Positions 36,659-46,864 of a stretch of DNA of 64,000 nucleotides are shown piece by piece. The notes beneath the pieces were generated by a model. The model was not told where the DNA came from. It made no database searches and was given only the letters and a program-made list of their open reading frames with translations. Source of the DNA: Rudanella lutea DSM 19387. Its GTDB lineage: Bacteria > Bacteroidota > Bacteroidia > Cytophagales > Spirosomataceae. The position numbers and the translations under genes were made by a program. How positions within the stretch are numbered: position 1 is the first letter of the stretch; each line of letters begins with the position of its first letter. Location of the stretch: positions 5,475,694 to 5,539,693 of the forward strand of contig NZ_KB913013.1 in the NCBI RefSeq assembly GCF_000383955.1. Direction: 5' to 3'.

Positions 36659-37762
36659 ATGTTCGCAAAAGCTGCCGTTGCCACCGGCGATGGCCATTTC
36701 CGAATCGATACCATTGAGGTGAACCCGCCCCAGACCGACGAGATTCTGGTGGAGGTGAAAGCGGCCGGAATTTGCCACACCGATTACGACTCGCTGTCGT
36801 GGCAGAAACCCCTCGTCATGGGGCACGAAGGGGCCGGTATTGTTCGCGCGGTAGGGCCCGATGTAACCCGGTTTCGGCCGGGCGACCCGGTTATTTTGAA
36901 CTGGGCCATTCCGTGCGGCAGCTGTTTTCAATGCCAGGAGGGTAATCAACACATTTGCGAGGTCAACTCACCCGTCACGTCGGGCAACCGGGCCAGTGGG
37001 GGGCACGCGGCCCTCGAACGCACCACCTACCGCGGACAGCCCATCGAGCGGGCCTTCAGCCTCGGCACCTTGTCGACCTACACGGTGGTACGGCAGGCCG
37101 CGGCCGTACGGATCACCGCCGAGATGCCGTTTCCGTCGGCAGCCATTGTAGGGTGCGGGGTTATGACCGGTTATGGCTCAGTGGTTAATGCTGCGCGGGT
37201 GAAGCCCGGCCGGTCGGTGGTGGTGCTCGGCAGTGGGGGCGTGGGCCTGAACGTGATTCAGGGTGCCCGCATTGCCGGAGCCGGTATGATTATCGCCATC
37301 GACATCAACGCCAACCGGCTCGATATGGCCCGGCAATACGGCGCTACCCACACCATTCAGGCCGACCGTGCCGATACGGGCCTGCTCTGGGCGGCCCAGC
37401 AGGTCAAAACGCTCACCGCTGGGCGCGGGGCCGACTATGCGTTTGAATGCACGGCTATTCCAGAGTTAGGTGCAGCTCCGCTTGCTATGGTGCGTAACGC
37501 GGGCATGGCCGTGCAGGTGAGCGGCATTGAGCAAACCATCTCAATCGACATGAACCTGTTTGAGTGGGACAAGGTGTACATCAATCCGTTGTACGGGCAG
37601 TGTCGGCCCGATATTGATTTCCCGATCCTCCAACGACTGTACGAAACGGGCGCGCTCCTGCTGGACGAACTCATCACCCGCACCTACACCCTCGATGAGC
37701 TACAAATGGCTTTCGACGATATGCTTGCCGGCCGAAATGCCAAAGGGGTTGTGGTATTCTAG
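36659..37762 (+). CDS. Zinc-dependent alcohol dehydrogenase (MDR superfamily)
   Basis: A 367-residue cytoplasmic dehydrogenase. Catalytic zinc ligands are in AAGICHTDYD and MGHEGAG. The structural zinc lobe reads CGSCFQCQEGNQHIC, with four Cys. The NAD-binding motif is VLGSGGVGLNVIQGA, followed by AIDINANRLDMARQYGA. Overall it resembles class III / NDMA-type alcohol dehydrogenases; the substrate could be a primary alcohol or a formaldehyde adduct. The start at 36659 follows a 181-bp spacer containing two hairpins. A bidirectional terminator follows. Confidence 0.9.
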   Translation: MFAKAAVATGDGHFRIDTIEVNPPQTDEILVEVKAAGICHTDYDSLSWQKPLVMGHEGAGIVRAVGPDVTRFRPGDPVILNWAIPCGSCFQCQEGNQHICEVNSPVTSGNRASGGHAALERTTYRGQPIERAFSLGTLSTYTVVRQAAAVRITAEMPFPSAAIVGCGVMTGYGSVVNAARVKPGRSVVVLGSGGVGLNVIQGARIAGAGMIIAIDINANRLDMARQYGATHTIQADRADTGLLWAAQQVKTLTAGRGADYAFECTAIPELGAAPLAMVRNAGMAVQVSGIEQTISIDMNLFEWDKVYINPLYGQCRPDIDFPILQRLYETGALLLDELITRTYTLDELQMAFDDMLAGRNAKGVVVF

Positions 37763-37802
37763 AGAGTTGCTCGTGAGCATACCTGCCTTGTTGGGTGAGT
37801 AC

Positions 37803-37838
37803 AAAAAATCCCGGTAGCCAGGAGGTGCCGGGATTTTT
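37803..37838. terminator. Bidirectional terminator
   Basis: AAAAAATCCCGG and CCGGGATTTTT pair across a 13-nt loop, giving A and T tracts on the two sides. It separates the alcohol dehydrogenase gene from the convergent small membrane protein gene. Confidence 0.88.
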
Positions 37839-37875
37839 ACATTACCAATATGAAAGTAAGTACTGTTGGTAGGGG

Positions 37876-38214
37876 TTAGTTCCACATGGTGCCGTCGAGG
37901 CCAAGCACAAAGCCCATGAAGAGCCCGATTAGGTGAATCAGAATACTGGCGATGTTGGCAACAATCTTTTGTTTTTCTCCCTGAACCCGCACAAAATCAA
38001 GCGCGTAATTGATACCACCCGCCAACCCCCCGGCCATCGGGACAATCAGCAGAGGGCGCACCATCCAGTACTGGGGCCAGTTGGGGTCGGGTTCATCGGC
38101 GGTCAGTAGAAAAACCGAAATCAGGACTAAACCAAGAGCTGCTCCTACCAGCACGCGGTTAATGAGCGGAGTAGGATGTAGCGATTGTGTTGGCGTGTTG
38201 TTTGACTGTGCCAT
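37876..38214 (-). CDS. Small membrane protein, unknown family
   Basis: A 112-residue protein with three or four hydrophobic helices (VLVGAALGLVLISVFLL, PLLIVPMAGGLAGGINYAL, ILIHLIGLFMGFVLGL) and a short polar N-terminus. I recognise no family with confidence; similar small proteins are widespread in Cytophagales. The interest lies upstream. Two ACTTTG-N5-AAAGT-type palindromes precede it, one only 20 bp from its start codon, which suggests control by a repressor. The same motif lies before an unrelated membrane gene at 46865. Confidence 0.7.
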   Translation of the reverse strand: MAQSNNTPTQSLHPTPLINRVLVGAALGLVLISVFLLTADEPDPNWPQYWMVRPLLIVPMAGGLAGGINYALDFVRVQGEKQKIVANIASILIHLIGLFMGFVLGLDGTMWN

Positions 38215-38233
38215 AGTTGTTTCTGTTAAAGTA

Positions 38234-38250
38234 CTTTGTATTTAAAAGTG
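38234..38250 (-). promoter_or_regulatory. Operator-like palindrome, proximal copy
   Basis: ACTTTG-TATTT-AAAAGT, a near-perfect 17-bp palindrome with one mismatch, 20 bp upstream of the start at 38214. On the gene's strand it reads ACTTTTAAATACAAAGT, followed by ACTTT, as at 46832-46848. Confidence 0.6.
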
Positions 38251-38339
38251 AATGAATCAAAAAATTGAGCGCTAACGCTTTAGTTTGTTCTGCATTCCGA
38301 AATATGAGCGGTTTGGTTTAGGTTTTCTTTTTGCGAAGT

Positions 38340-38356
38340 ACTTTGTATTGCAAAGT
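38340..38356 (-). promoter_or_regulatory. Operator-like palindrome, distal copy
   Basis: ACTTTG-TATTG-CAAAGT is a perfect 6-bp half-site palindrome with a 5-bp spacer, 126 bp upstream of the gene start and 106 bp from the proximal copy. Confidence 0.6.
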
Positions 38357-38568
38357 TAAAGGTGATTTCATAAATGTCAAGCCAAGAGAAAAAAATAGTG
38401 CCCTTGTCAGGCGCAGAGACGCACTGTTTTTCAGCTCGTTTCAATCTATTTTTCGGCTATTACCTTGGTTTTCAGTTTTTAAACCCATTATAATTTAAAT
38501 TTCTAAGTGAATGAATACTGTAAAATATATAATGAATAATTACACTAGCTGTTGACAATCAGCTCGTT

Positions 38569-38596
38569 CATTGTGCATTATACACTGTGTATTATA
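38569..38596. repeat. Degenerate heptamer array (4 units)
   Basis: CATTGTG, CATTATA and relatives follow in 7-bp register. Similarity between units is partial (the A at position 2 and T at position 4 recur). Confidence 0.4.
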
Positions 38597-38655
38597 TTTC
38601 AACTCAGTACTTAGAAGGGTCTTATTATAGATTACTTGCAGAAATTTTACGGTCA

Positions 38656-39075
38656 TTATAGTGTATCAATGTGCGGATTCCAGACAATCTCCCACAGGTG
38701 TCCGTCGGGGTCGGCAAAGTAGCCCGCGTAGCCGCCGTAAAACGTGGGTTGGGCCGGTTTTACAATCCGGGCACCCGCTTTTTCAGCCTGTTGCATCACT
38801 GTATCTACTTCGGTCCGGCTGTCTACGTTATGACCGAGCGTAAGAGCGAGTATGGATGGACTCGAATCGGGGAGGCCGGTATCATGAGCCATGCTTTGGC
38901 GAGGCCACAGGGCAAGCCGCAGGCCGGACTGCAACTGAAAAAAAGCCACCGCCCCGTTTTCAAATTCTTCACCAATGATGCCGTTTGTGGGCAAGCCTAG
39001 TCCGTCGCGGTAGAAGGCCACTGCGCGGGGGAGGTCGGTTACGCTCAGCGTAAGTACAGAAAGGGTTGGTTTCAT
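38656..39075 (-). CDS. VOC (glyoxalase/bleomycin resistance fold) protein
   Basis: A 139-residue single-domain protein. It has the paired beta-alpha-beta-beta-beta modules of the VOC superfamily: SVLTLSVTDLPRAVAFYRDGLGLP at the start, then YGGYAGYFADPDGHLWEIVWNP at the end, which carries the final metal-ligand Glu position. The reaction cannot be inferred. The open frame extends to 39216 but the ATG at 39075 aligns with the family N-terminus. It diverges from a DUF6326-like gene. Confidence 0.87.
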   Translation of the reverse strand: MKPTLSVLTLSVTDLPRAVAFYRDGLGLPTNGIIGEEFENGAVAFFQLQSGLRLALWPRQSMAHDTGLPDSSPSILALTLGHNVDSRTEVDTVMQQAEKAGARIVKPAQPTFYGGYAGYFADPDGHLWEIVWNPHIDTL

Positions 39076-39238
39076 GGGTTGGTATAATGACGCTGCAATA
39101 CAGCCTCGTAGTCGGTTAAGGTCTGACAACCTAAATCCATTGTGTATATAACAGAAGTTGCCGAGTGTAGGCTGAATTCTGGCGTTTTTCGGGTGTTGTT
39201 TCTTAACCGAAGTCAACGAATGCCGAAACCGGAGCCGA

Positions 39239-39246
39239 TACTTTTG
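39239..39246 (+). promoter_or_regulatory. Probable -7 promoter box for the DUF6326-like gene
   Basis: TACTTTTG fits TAnnTTTG and ends 26 bp before the ATG at 39273. Confidence 0.5.
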
Positions 39247-39272
39247 CGCTCTACCTTGCTAACAGCGGCATT

Positions 39273-39668
39273 ATGAAATCAAGAAAGGAACTGCTTACAA
39301 TCCTGTGGATTTTCGTCACGTTGAACTATCTCTATTGCGATTTGATCGGGTTGATGGATGCGAATCTGCTAAGGCAATACCTGACCGGAAGGGTTGACGG
39401 GCTAACGATCAATGAGCCTTTTCTGCTTGGCGCAGGTATTCTGATGGAGATCCCCATTGCTATGGTGCTGCTGGCAACCGTGCTCCCTAAAACTGCGAAT
39501 GGCTGGGCCAATCTTGTGGCTGGATGTATAAAAACGGCCGTCATGATTGCTACCTTCTTTATGGGTTCGGCTACGCTTTATTACATATTCTTTGCGTCGA
39601 TTGAGATAGCTACTACCTTGTTTATCATAATGTATGCATGGCACTGGCTAAAGGAGGAGGTGGCTTAA
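39273..39668 (+). CDS. Small membrane protein, DUF6326-like
   Basis: This 131-residue protein has four transmembrane helices. The opening LWIFVTLNYLYCDLIGLMD, the following LLRQYLTG, and MEIPIAMVLLATVLP match a small family of unknown function that I believe is DUF6326. No catalytic motif is apparent. Its stop overlaps the stop region of the convergent Crp-type regulator by 4 bp. Confidence 0.65.
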   Translation: MKSRKELLTILWIFVTLNYLYCDLIGLMDANLLRQYLTGRVDGLTINEPFLLGAGILMEIPIAMVLLATVLPKTANGWANLVAGCIKTAVMIATFFMGSATLYYIFFASIEIATTLFIIMYAWHWLKEEVA

Positions 39669-40243
39669 CGCTTCGTCTGGAGTTTTCGTCGGATTCGACT
39701 CAATGACTCAGGTTTAACGCCAATGTACGTTGCGATATCATACTGGGGTACGCGCTGTAGTAAGTCGGGGCGGGTTTCTAATACGTTTAGATAACGCTGC
39801 TCCGGGCTGTCGGTGATGTAAGAGGTCAGCAAGCGTTGCTGTTCCATCAGTACGGCCTCAATAATCTGGCGTGAAGTGGTTTCAAATTTGGGGAATTGGC
39901 GGAATAAAGCCTGTGCTTTTTGCTCGTTGCCTACCACTACGGTGGTATCTTCCATACATGTTAACGCATAGGGTGAGGGCCTTTTTGTGCTCAGGGTATC
40001 GGGTGCAATTATCCATTGCTCTTCGGTAAAGAAGTTGGTGGTAATGTCGTTGCCATCAACGATATGGAATTGACGAACACAGCCCTTGAGCACAAAAAGA
40101 GTGTCGGTGTGTTGTTGGCCTTCCTTCAAGAGAAATGCTTTTTTAGGATACTGCTTAACCTCCATGCTCGCAATGAGTGTATCGACTTCATGGGGCGTGA
40201 GTGTGGTTATTTTCAGGAAGTAGCTGATTAACGGATGATGCAC
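39665..40243 (-). CDS. Crp/Fnr-type transcriptional regulator, GTG start
   Basis: A 192-residue regulator. Residues about 20-115 form a cyclic-nucleotide-binding-type beta roll (KAFLLKEGQQHTDTLFVLKGCVRQF). The C-terminal region contains a helix-turn-helix, IATYIGVKPESLSRIRRKL. This short form with the ...YLGISPESLSRIRK-type recognition helix is very common in Bacteroidota. The frame has no ATG near its start, so GTG at 40243 is the likely initiator. It might control the adjacent membrane-protein genes, but no operator was identified. Confidence 0.85.
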   Translation of the reverse strand: MHHPLISYFLKITTLTPHEVDTLIASMEVKQYPKKAFLLKEGQQHTDTLFVLKGCVRQFHIVDGNDITTNFFTEEQWIIAPDTLSTKRPSPYALTCMEDTTVVVGNEQKAQALFRQFPKFETTSRQIIEAVLMEQQRLLTSYITDSPEQRYLNVLETRPDLLQRVPQYDIATYIGVKPESLSRIRRKLQTKR

Positions 40244-40264
40244 AGCGTGTATGGTTTTTGGGCT

Positions 40265-40309
40265 GAATGGTCTCGGACAGAATGGTCTCGGACAGAATCG
40301 TCTCGGTCC
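40265..40309. repeat. 15-bp tandem repeat (2 perfect + 1 variant)
   Basis: GAATGGTCTCGGACA occurs twice in a row, followed by a third copy with two or three changes, in the 101-bp spacer upstream of the Crp-type gene and downstream of the MFS gene. Confidence 0.88.
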
Positions 40310-40344
40310 AGAGCCAAGTGGGCTTTGTCCAAAATTCGTTTATC

Positions 40345-41595
40345 TCATGAATGCACCCGGCTGAGGGTGTTTGTGTTAACCGGTGGTCGCGCAGACTCTG
40401 GCATACGGAATTTAATGATCAGGGCAGAAAGAATGGTGAGACCGCCAATTAGCAAAATGGCATAATCAATGCCGAACAGGTCTGCGGTGATACCGGATAG
40501 AATGGCCCCGAATGCATAGCCTAAGTCGCGCCATAGCCGAAAAGTGCCGATACTTTCGGCCCGTTGCTGCGGATTGGTTGCCTGGGCAATCGTATTCAGG
40601 AACGTAGGGTAAACCAAAGCCGTGCCCAATCCCAGAAGACCCGAAATTAGAGCAAACCCGTAAACGGCATCCACAAACGGGATGATCGAGATGGCTAATC
40701 CCTGCAAGAGCATCCCCCAAAAAAGCATTCGTTTCTTTGAGTAATGGTCAGACATTTTGCCCGTAACGAGTTGGCCAATCCCCCAAACTGAGGGGTAAAT
40801 AGCGGTGAGAACACCAATCGTTTCGTTCGTATAATGCAGCGACAGGAGTACAATCGGGAACAAGCCCCAGATCATACCATCGTTCAGGTTGTTGACCAGG
40901 CCTGCCTGCGTAACCGAACTCAAGGTTTTGTTTTTGACCGTTGTTTCCCAGAATACATTGTCAACCTGTGTTGAGGTGACGGTCTTACTTTCCTGCTGTA
41001 CGAACGCTCGGGTATCGTTTACCCACAAAAGGGTTAAAAGAAAGCCAGTTGTGGCAATAAATATCCCGATGTAGAACGGGTAGGGCGTAACCCCATACCG
41101 GTCAGCCACCAACCCAGTCAAGAAGGCCACAACGCCCACGGCCAGATACCCGGCAAACTCGTTGAGGCCCATAGCAAAGCCCCGATCCTGTTCGCCAACC
41201 AGATCAATTTTCATGACAACGGTGCTACTCCAGGTCAGCCCCTGACTAAACCCTAAAAGCACATTGGCCCAAATCACCCAATTCCAGCTCGGGGCATAAA
41301 TCAGGATGAACGGGATTGGAATGGCCATCAGCCAGCCAAGCAAGAGTAAATTTCTACGGCCTAATGTGTTGGCCAGCCGCCCGGTGTAGTAGTTGGCAAC
41401 GGCTTTCGAGAGCCCGAAGGCGGTGATAAACAAAAGAACTGCGGTTTTGGAGTCGATGCCAAATTGCGCCTGGGCAAACTGGGGGAAAATAGTCCGTTCC
41501 ATACCGACCATACCGCCCACAAAGGCATTGATAAGTACCAGGAGGGAAAACTGTTTCCAGTTTTGCTTGAGGCCAAGTTTTACGTTTCTGGTCAT
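40345..41595 (-). CDS. MFS transporter
   Basis: A 416-residue protein with twelve hydrophobic helices. The inter-helix loop between TM2 and TM3 carries the MFS signature as GRLANTLGRRNLLLLGW, and a second one (KMSDHYSKKRMLFWG) lies between TM8 and TM9. A short polar linker separates the halves (RAFVQQESKTVTSTQ). The substrate is unknown; a drug or metabolite efflux role fits the Arr neighbour but is only a suggestion. It is the last gene of a leftward run starting at 43641. Confidence 0.88.
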   Translation of the reverse strand: MTRNVKLGLKQNWKQFSLLVLINAFVGGMVGMERTIFPQFAQAQFGIDSKTAVLLFITAFGLSKAVANYYTGRLANTLGRRNLLLLGWLMAIPIPFILIYAPSWNWVIWANVLLGFSQGLTWSSTVVMKIDLVGEQDRGFAMGLNEFAGYLAVGVVAFLTGLVADRYGVTPYPFYIGIFIATTGFLLTLLWVNDTRAFVQQESKTVTSTQVDNVFWETTVKNKTLSSVTQAGLVNNLNDGMIWGLFPIVLLSLHYTNETIGVLTAIYPSVWGIGQLVTGKMSDHYSKKRMLFWGMLLQGLAISIIPFVDAVYGFALISGLLGLGTALVYPTFLNTIAQATNPQQRAESIGTFRLWRDLGYAFGAILSGITADLFGIDYAILLIGGLTILSALIIKFRMPESARPPVNTNTLSRVHS

Positions 41596-41658
41596 GTCTG
41601 TTTTGCAGTACCCAGTTGCAAATTTCCCCTTTCTGCGTCGGTTGTTTTGTCACAAAAG

Positions 41659-42063
41659 TCACAGTTCATCTAAAAGAGGGCGAAGTCGCTTTTTTCGTCC
41701 CTCCCATACCAATACCGTGACTATACCGAGTGTGTAAGCGAGCATATCCCACCATTCAAAGCCGTATCCAATGACCGTTTTAGCTATTTCGCTGTGCGAC
41801 AAACCGAGCTGGTCGACAAGCCTGAAATGTTGGAGTATCTCCAAGGTGTAAGCGAACAGGAGCACGCCCAGCGCTATAGTTCGGGGTGGTGTCCGCACAA
41901 ATGCCTTTACCCCGTAGTGGAGCATAATGACTACCAGAAAATCTCCGCCGTAAGGGCGTATAAACCGGTCGCGCACAAACAGAGCAATAATCACCTCAAC
42001 CACGAACAACGCTACAGCGATCAGAAAATAGCGCCGGGTAAATGAAAATGTAGAGGGAATCAT
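41659..42063 (-). CDS. DUF2809 family membrane protein
   Basis: A 134-residue protein with about four helices. RYFLIAVALFVVEVIIALFV, GGDFLVVIMLHYGVKAF and FEWWDMLAYTLGI are characteristic of DUF2809, VanZ-like small membrane proteins of unknown function. It starts 8 bp after the YdeI-family gene stop, so the two are translated from one transcript. Confidence 0.82.
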   Translation of the reverse strand: MIPSTFSFTRRYFLIAVALFVVEVIIALFVRDRFIRPYGGDFLVVIMLHYGVKAFVRTPPRTIALGVLLFAYTLEILQHFRLVDQLGLSHSEIAKTVIGYGFEWWDMLAYTLGIVTVLVWEGRKKRLRPLLDEL

Positions 42064-42071
42064 GATTACAC

Positions 42072-42656
42072 TTAATCGTCTAACCCTTTGCCATCCAGAA
42101 TCTTTTGCAGGTATTTTTCAATCCGGGCTTCGCGGGTTTTGGCTTGTTTGGCCGAGGAAAAGTAAAGCAAATACCCCCGTTGCCGACCCGGTGTCAGGGC
42201 TTCGAAGGCGGCCCGTAATTCGGGCATGTCATCTAAAACCTGCTGAAACTCGGGTGGACAAGTGTAGTCCGCTGTTTCTTTCAAGGCTACTTTCAAACCG
42301 GCTTTGTCCATAGCTATAGCCTCCTGAATGTAGGCGGTTATAAGGGGTTTATTCGCTAAAATTTCTTCCACACTCGTAAACCGTAGCTGCCGGGTAGCCT
42401 GTACGTTTTGGGTTTGTTGCACGAGCCGCTTTTGGGGGTCCGAAAGCAAAGCCCCCTGCAAGAAGAGTAGAGCGCAGTAGTTTTTTAGTCCATGAATCAG
42501 AAGCACATTCCCCTGACCCGTGTAGCAGGGGCAGCCCCATTTCAGCTCTTCGGTGAGGCCGGATTCGAGCACCAGTTCGCGCAATTCGGAATAAGCCTCC
42601 TGCCAAGGGCCGGTTTTAGCGAAAAACCAATCGACTTCGGGGTTCGGGTCGCTCAT
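42072..42656 (-). CDS. YdeI/OmpD-associated family protein (DUF1801-type domain)
   Basis: A 194-residue cytoplasmic protein. Residues about 20-115 form a DUF1801-like domain (LTEELKWGCPCYTGQGNVLLIHGLKNYCALLFLQGAL region). The C-terminal part (TPGRQRGYLLYFSSAKQAKTREARIEKYL) is the bacteriocin-protection/YdeI motif. Biochemical role unknown. The frame runs upstream to 42785 within the Arr gene; the ATG at 42656 fits the family and leaves a 35-bp gap. Confidence 0.87.
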   Translation of the reverse strand: MSDPNPEVDWFFAKTGPWQEAYSELRELVLESGLTEELKWGCPCYTGQGNVLLIHGLKNYCALLFLQGALLSDPQKRLVQQTQNVQATRQLRFTSVEEILANKPLITAYIQEAIAMDKAGLKVALKETADYTCPPEFQQVLDDMPELRAAFEALTPGRQRGYLLYFSSAKQAKTREARIEKYLQKILDGKGLDD

Positions 42657-42691
42657 AAGAGGGCCGGGTTGATACGTGGTTTGTTTGAGAT

Positions 42692-43129
42692 TTACTCGTC
42701 GTTTAGAGAATCGGTCCCCTGCTGTTTGAGCCGTTCCAATCCCGCTTTCATGGCGCTGACCTGCTCGGCCGGGTGTCCCTGCCAACTCGTTACCTCACCT
42801 ACCACTCTGAAGGGGTGTGTAGAACGGTACGACTTGGTTGGGTTGCCCGGAAATTTCTTGTCGGTCAGGTCGGGATCGTCTTCGATGGGGCCGGTTGGCT
42901 CAACCAGATAAATCCGTTCGCGGCCTTCGCCCAGGGCCAATTCGGCACCCCAGATTGCGGCATCTAACGTGGCCGACAGAAAAATGTATTTGGCGTTTTT
43001 CTGACGGCCGTAGTTTGAATTAAAGCCTACGTCGATGAGGTCACCGAGTTGAAGGTCGGCTTTGGTGCCGTGGAAATACGTTTGGGCGAAGGCGGTCGGG
43101 CTGAGCGGGTTAGAAGTGGTTGGTTGCAT
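42692..43129 (-). CDS. arr: NAD+-rifampin ADP-ribosyltransferase
   Basis: Arr enzymes inactivate rifamycins by ADP-ribosylating the C23 hydroxyl. The 145-residue product is the normal size. Diagnostic strings include YFHGTKADLQLGDLI, NSNYGRQKNAKYIF, TLDAAIWGAELALGEG, RIYLVEPTGPIEDDP, FPGNPTKSYRS and VVGEVTSWQGHPAEQ. The frame extends to a GTG at 43159 but the ATG at 43129 fits family members. It lies in a leftward run with a YdeI protein, DUF2809 and an MFS transporter. No mobile element flanks it, so it is probably an old chromosomal gene. Confidence 0.92.
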   Translation of the reverse strand: MQPTTSNPLSPTAFAQTYFHGTKADLQLGDLIDVGFNSNYGRQKNAKYIFLSATLDAAIWGAELALGEGRERIYLVEPTGPIEDDPDLTDKKFPGNPTKSYRSTHPFRVVGEVTSWQGHPAEQVSAMKAGLERLKQQGTDSLNDE

Positions 43130-43185
43130 GAGTAGACGTTGAGTTTGGGGGCGATACACGTTTAGGTGAAGTAGGAATAAAGGGC

Positions 43186-43641
43186 TTAGCGCTTGGGGTC
43201 CTCAAAGTTATCGTAGTAGGTAAAGTCCTTTGTGATTTTACCGTTCTCTATGGTAAAAACGGTACAGATCGGAAGTTCAAATTTGGTGCTGTCGGGTGCC
43301 GTGCCTGATGAGACAAACTCAACAATAACGTGTTTCTCGCCGGAGGGGTACATTTGCGCAATCTCGTCTTTCACGTCAGGAAACATTGCCTCCAGCTCTG
43401 AGTACTTTTTTATAGTCTGTTGTCTTGTCTGTTTTACAATCCCTTGCCCAAAAGAGGGATCTTTAAAGTCGGCCACATCGGTGTACAACGCTGCCATCTT
43501 ATCCCATTCATGCTTGTTGAAGTACTCGTAAAACTGACGCACGATTTTTTTATTTTCGGTAGCGGTTGTACTGCTTGACGTTTGATTGTCACAAGAAAGC
43601 AGGGCGATTGCCCCAAAAACTGTCAGTAATAGAGGCTTCAT
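43186..43641 (-). CDS. NTF2-like (SnoaL/ester cyclase-type) lipoprotein
   Basis: A 151-residue lipoprotein with lipobox IALLSC (Cys17) and a Ser/Thr linker (NQTSSSTTATENK). The mature part is one NTF2-like cone fold: KKIVRQFYEYFNKHEWDKM, ALYTDVADFKDPSFG, then a VEFVSSGTAP sheet strand. Such proteins often lack catalytic residues, so no reaction is assigned. The ATG at 43641 was chosen to begin the lipoprotein signal; 43671 would add ten residues. It may be the first gene of the run leading to arr. Confidence 0.82.
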   Translation of the reverse strand: MKPLLLTVFGAIALLSCDNQTSSSTTATENKKIVRQFYEYFNKHEWDKMAALYTDVADFKDPSFGQGIVKQTRQQTIKKYSELEAMFPDVKDEIAQMYPSGEKHVIVEFVSSGTAPDSTKFELPICTVFTIENGKITKDFTYYDNFEDPKR

Positions 43642-43768
43642 GGCTTCAGGATTTAGTTGTTTGGCTAACATACTAAAAACAGACGAAATACAAACCGCTA
43701 TCTTTAATCGAGTCTAACCGAACGGATGGGTCACTGGGATTTAGCGATTCCTTACGTAGGGGCCTAAC

Positions 43769-43803
43769 CAAAAAAAGCCCGGCATCCAGTAGACGCCGGG
43801 CTT
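43769..43803 (-). terminator. Intrinsic terminator of katG
   Basis: AGCCCGGC (43775-43782) pairs with GCCGGGCT (43795-43802). On the minus strand the stem is followed by seven T. It stands about 20 bp after the katG stop. Confidence 0.85.
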
Positions 43804-43823
43804 CCGATTATCATCTCAGAGGT

Positions 43824-46277
<2,454 letters not shown>

Positions 46278-46345
46278 CTATCTTTATAGATCAAATTAAT
46301 ATTTTCTATACTAATATCTAATTTATCTATATTCTATTAGTTACT

Positions 46346-46750
46346 CTAATCGGCGGGTTTACTGGCTACCTTTAATTCTACCCATACAAGCCCAGTTATC
46401 AGGAGGGCTTCAATCGTGAAATAACTTATATCCCAGTAGCTTAACGCCGGGAAGTGATAGGCTACAAGAGCCAATGTGATGCAACCATACAGGCCGTTGG
46501 CAAAGCTGATGGCTCTAAGATAAAGTTGCCAGTTTGGCCCAACCCGGCGGGCGCAAGCAAACGAATAAACCGAAAACCCACCGGCCGCCCACATGAGGCC
46601 TCTCACAATAGGGCGTGGCAGATGAAAGTATTCGTCGAACGGGTATGTAATCAGCAGAAGCCCGGCGGCTGTAAGTAAGGCGCCCAGGCCATCGATCAGA
46701 AAAAGCCGGTTAGGATGTCGGTACAGCGTTTGGAGTAGAGGGGCGCACAT
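46346..46750 (-). CDS. Small membrane protein, unknown family
   Basis: A 134-residue protein with four hydrophobic helices (LGALLTAAGLLLITYPF, GLMWAAGGFSVYSFACA, NGLYGCITLALVAYHFP, FTIEALLITGLVWVELKV). I do not recognise a named family. It is divergent from the membrane protein gene at 46865 across 114 bp containing an operator-like palindrome, so the two may be controlled together. Confidence 0.72.
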   Translation of the reverse strand: MCAPLLQTLYRHPNRLFLIDGLGALLTAAGLLLITYPFDEYFHLPRPIVRGLMWAAGGFSVYSFACARRVGPNWQLYLRAISFANGLYGCITLALVAYHFPALSYWDISYFTIEALLITGLVWVELKVASKPAD

Positions 46751-46831
46751 AGATGCCTTGCAGGAGCCTGGTTTACAAGTTTACGCTAAATACACCCGAA
46801 ATGATTTGGTTTGTCGGCTAATTTATCTTTT

Positions 46832-46848
46832 ACTTTGCAAAACAAAGT
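46832..46848 (+). promoter_or_regulatory. Operator-like palindrome
   Basis: ACTTTG-CAAAA-CAAAGT: perfect half-sites with a 5-bp spacer, followed by TCTTT. It ends 16 bp before the ATG at 46865 and matches the two copies before the gene at 37876. Confidence 0.65.
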
Positions 46849-46864
46849 TCTTTTTATTGGTGCA

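Larger units (their letters stand above)
38215..38655. other. 441-bp AT-rich spacer
   Basis: No gene is seen. It is much richer in A and T than surrounding DNA, and contains the two operator-like palindromes at its left end and a heptamer array near 38569. It marks the left border of the accessory-looking segment 38-51 kb. Confidence 0.7.

Noticed and set aside
38215-38655. AT-rich spacer as a prophage or island boundary with an attachment site
   Set aside because: No integrase, tRNA or direct repeats were seen on either side of the 38-51 kb segment.
40265-40309. 15-bp tandem repeat as part of the heptamer family
   Set aside because: Period is 15, not a multiple of 7, so it was kept as a separate local repeat.
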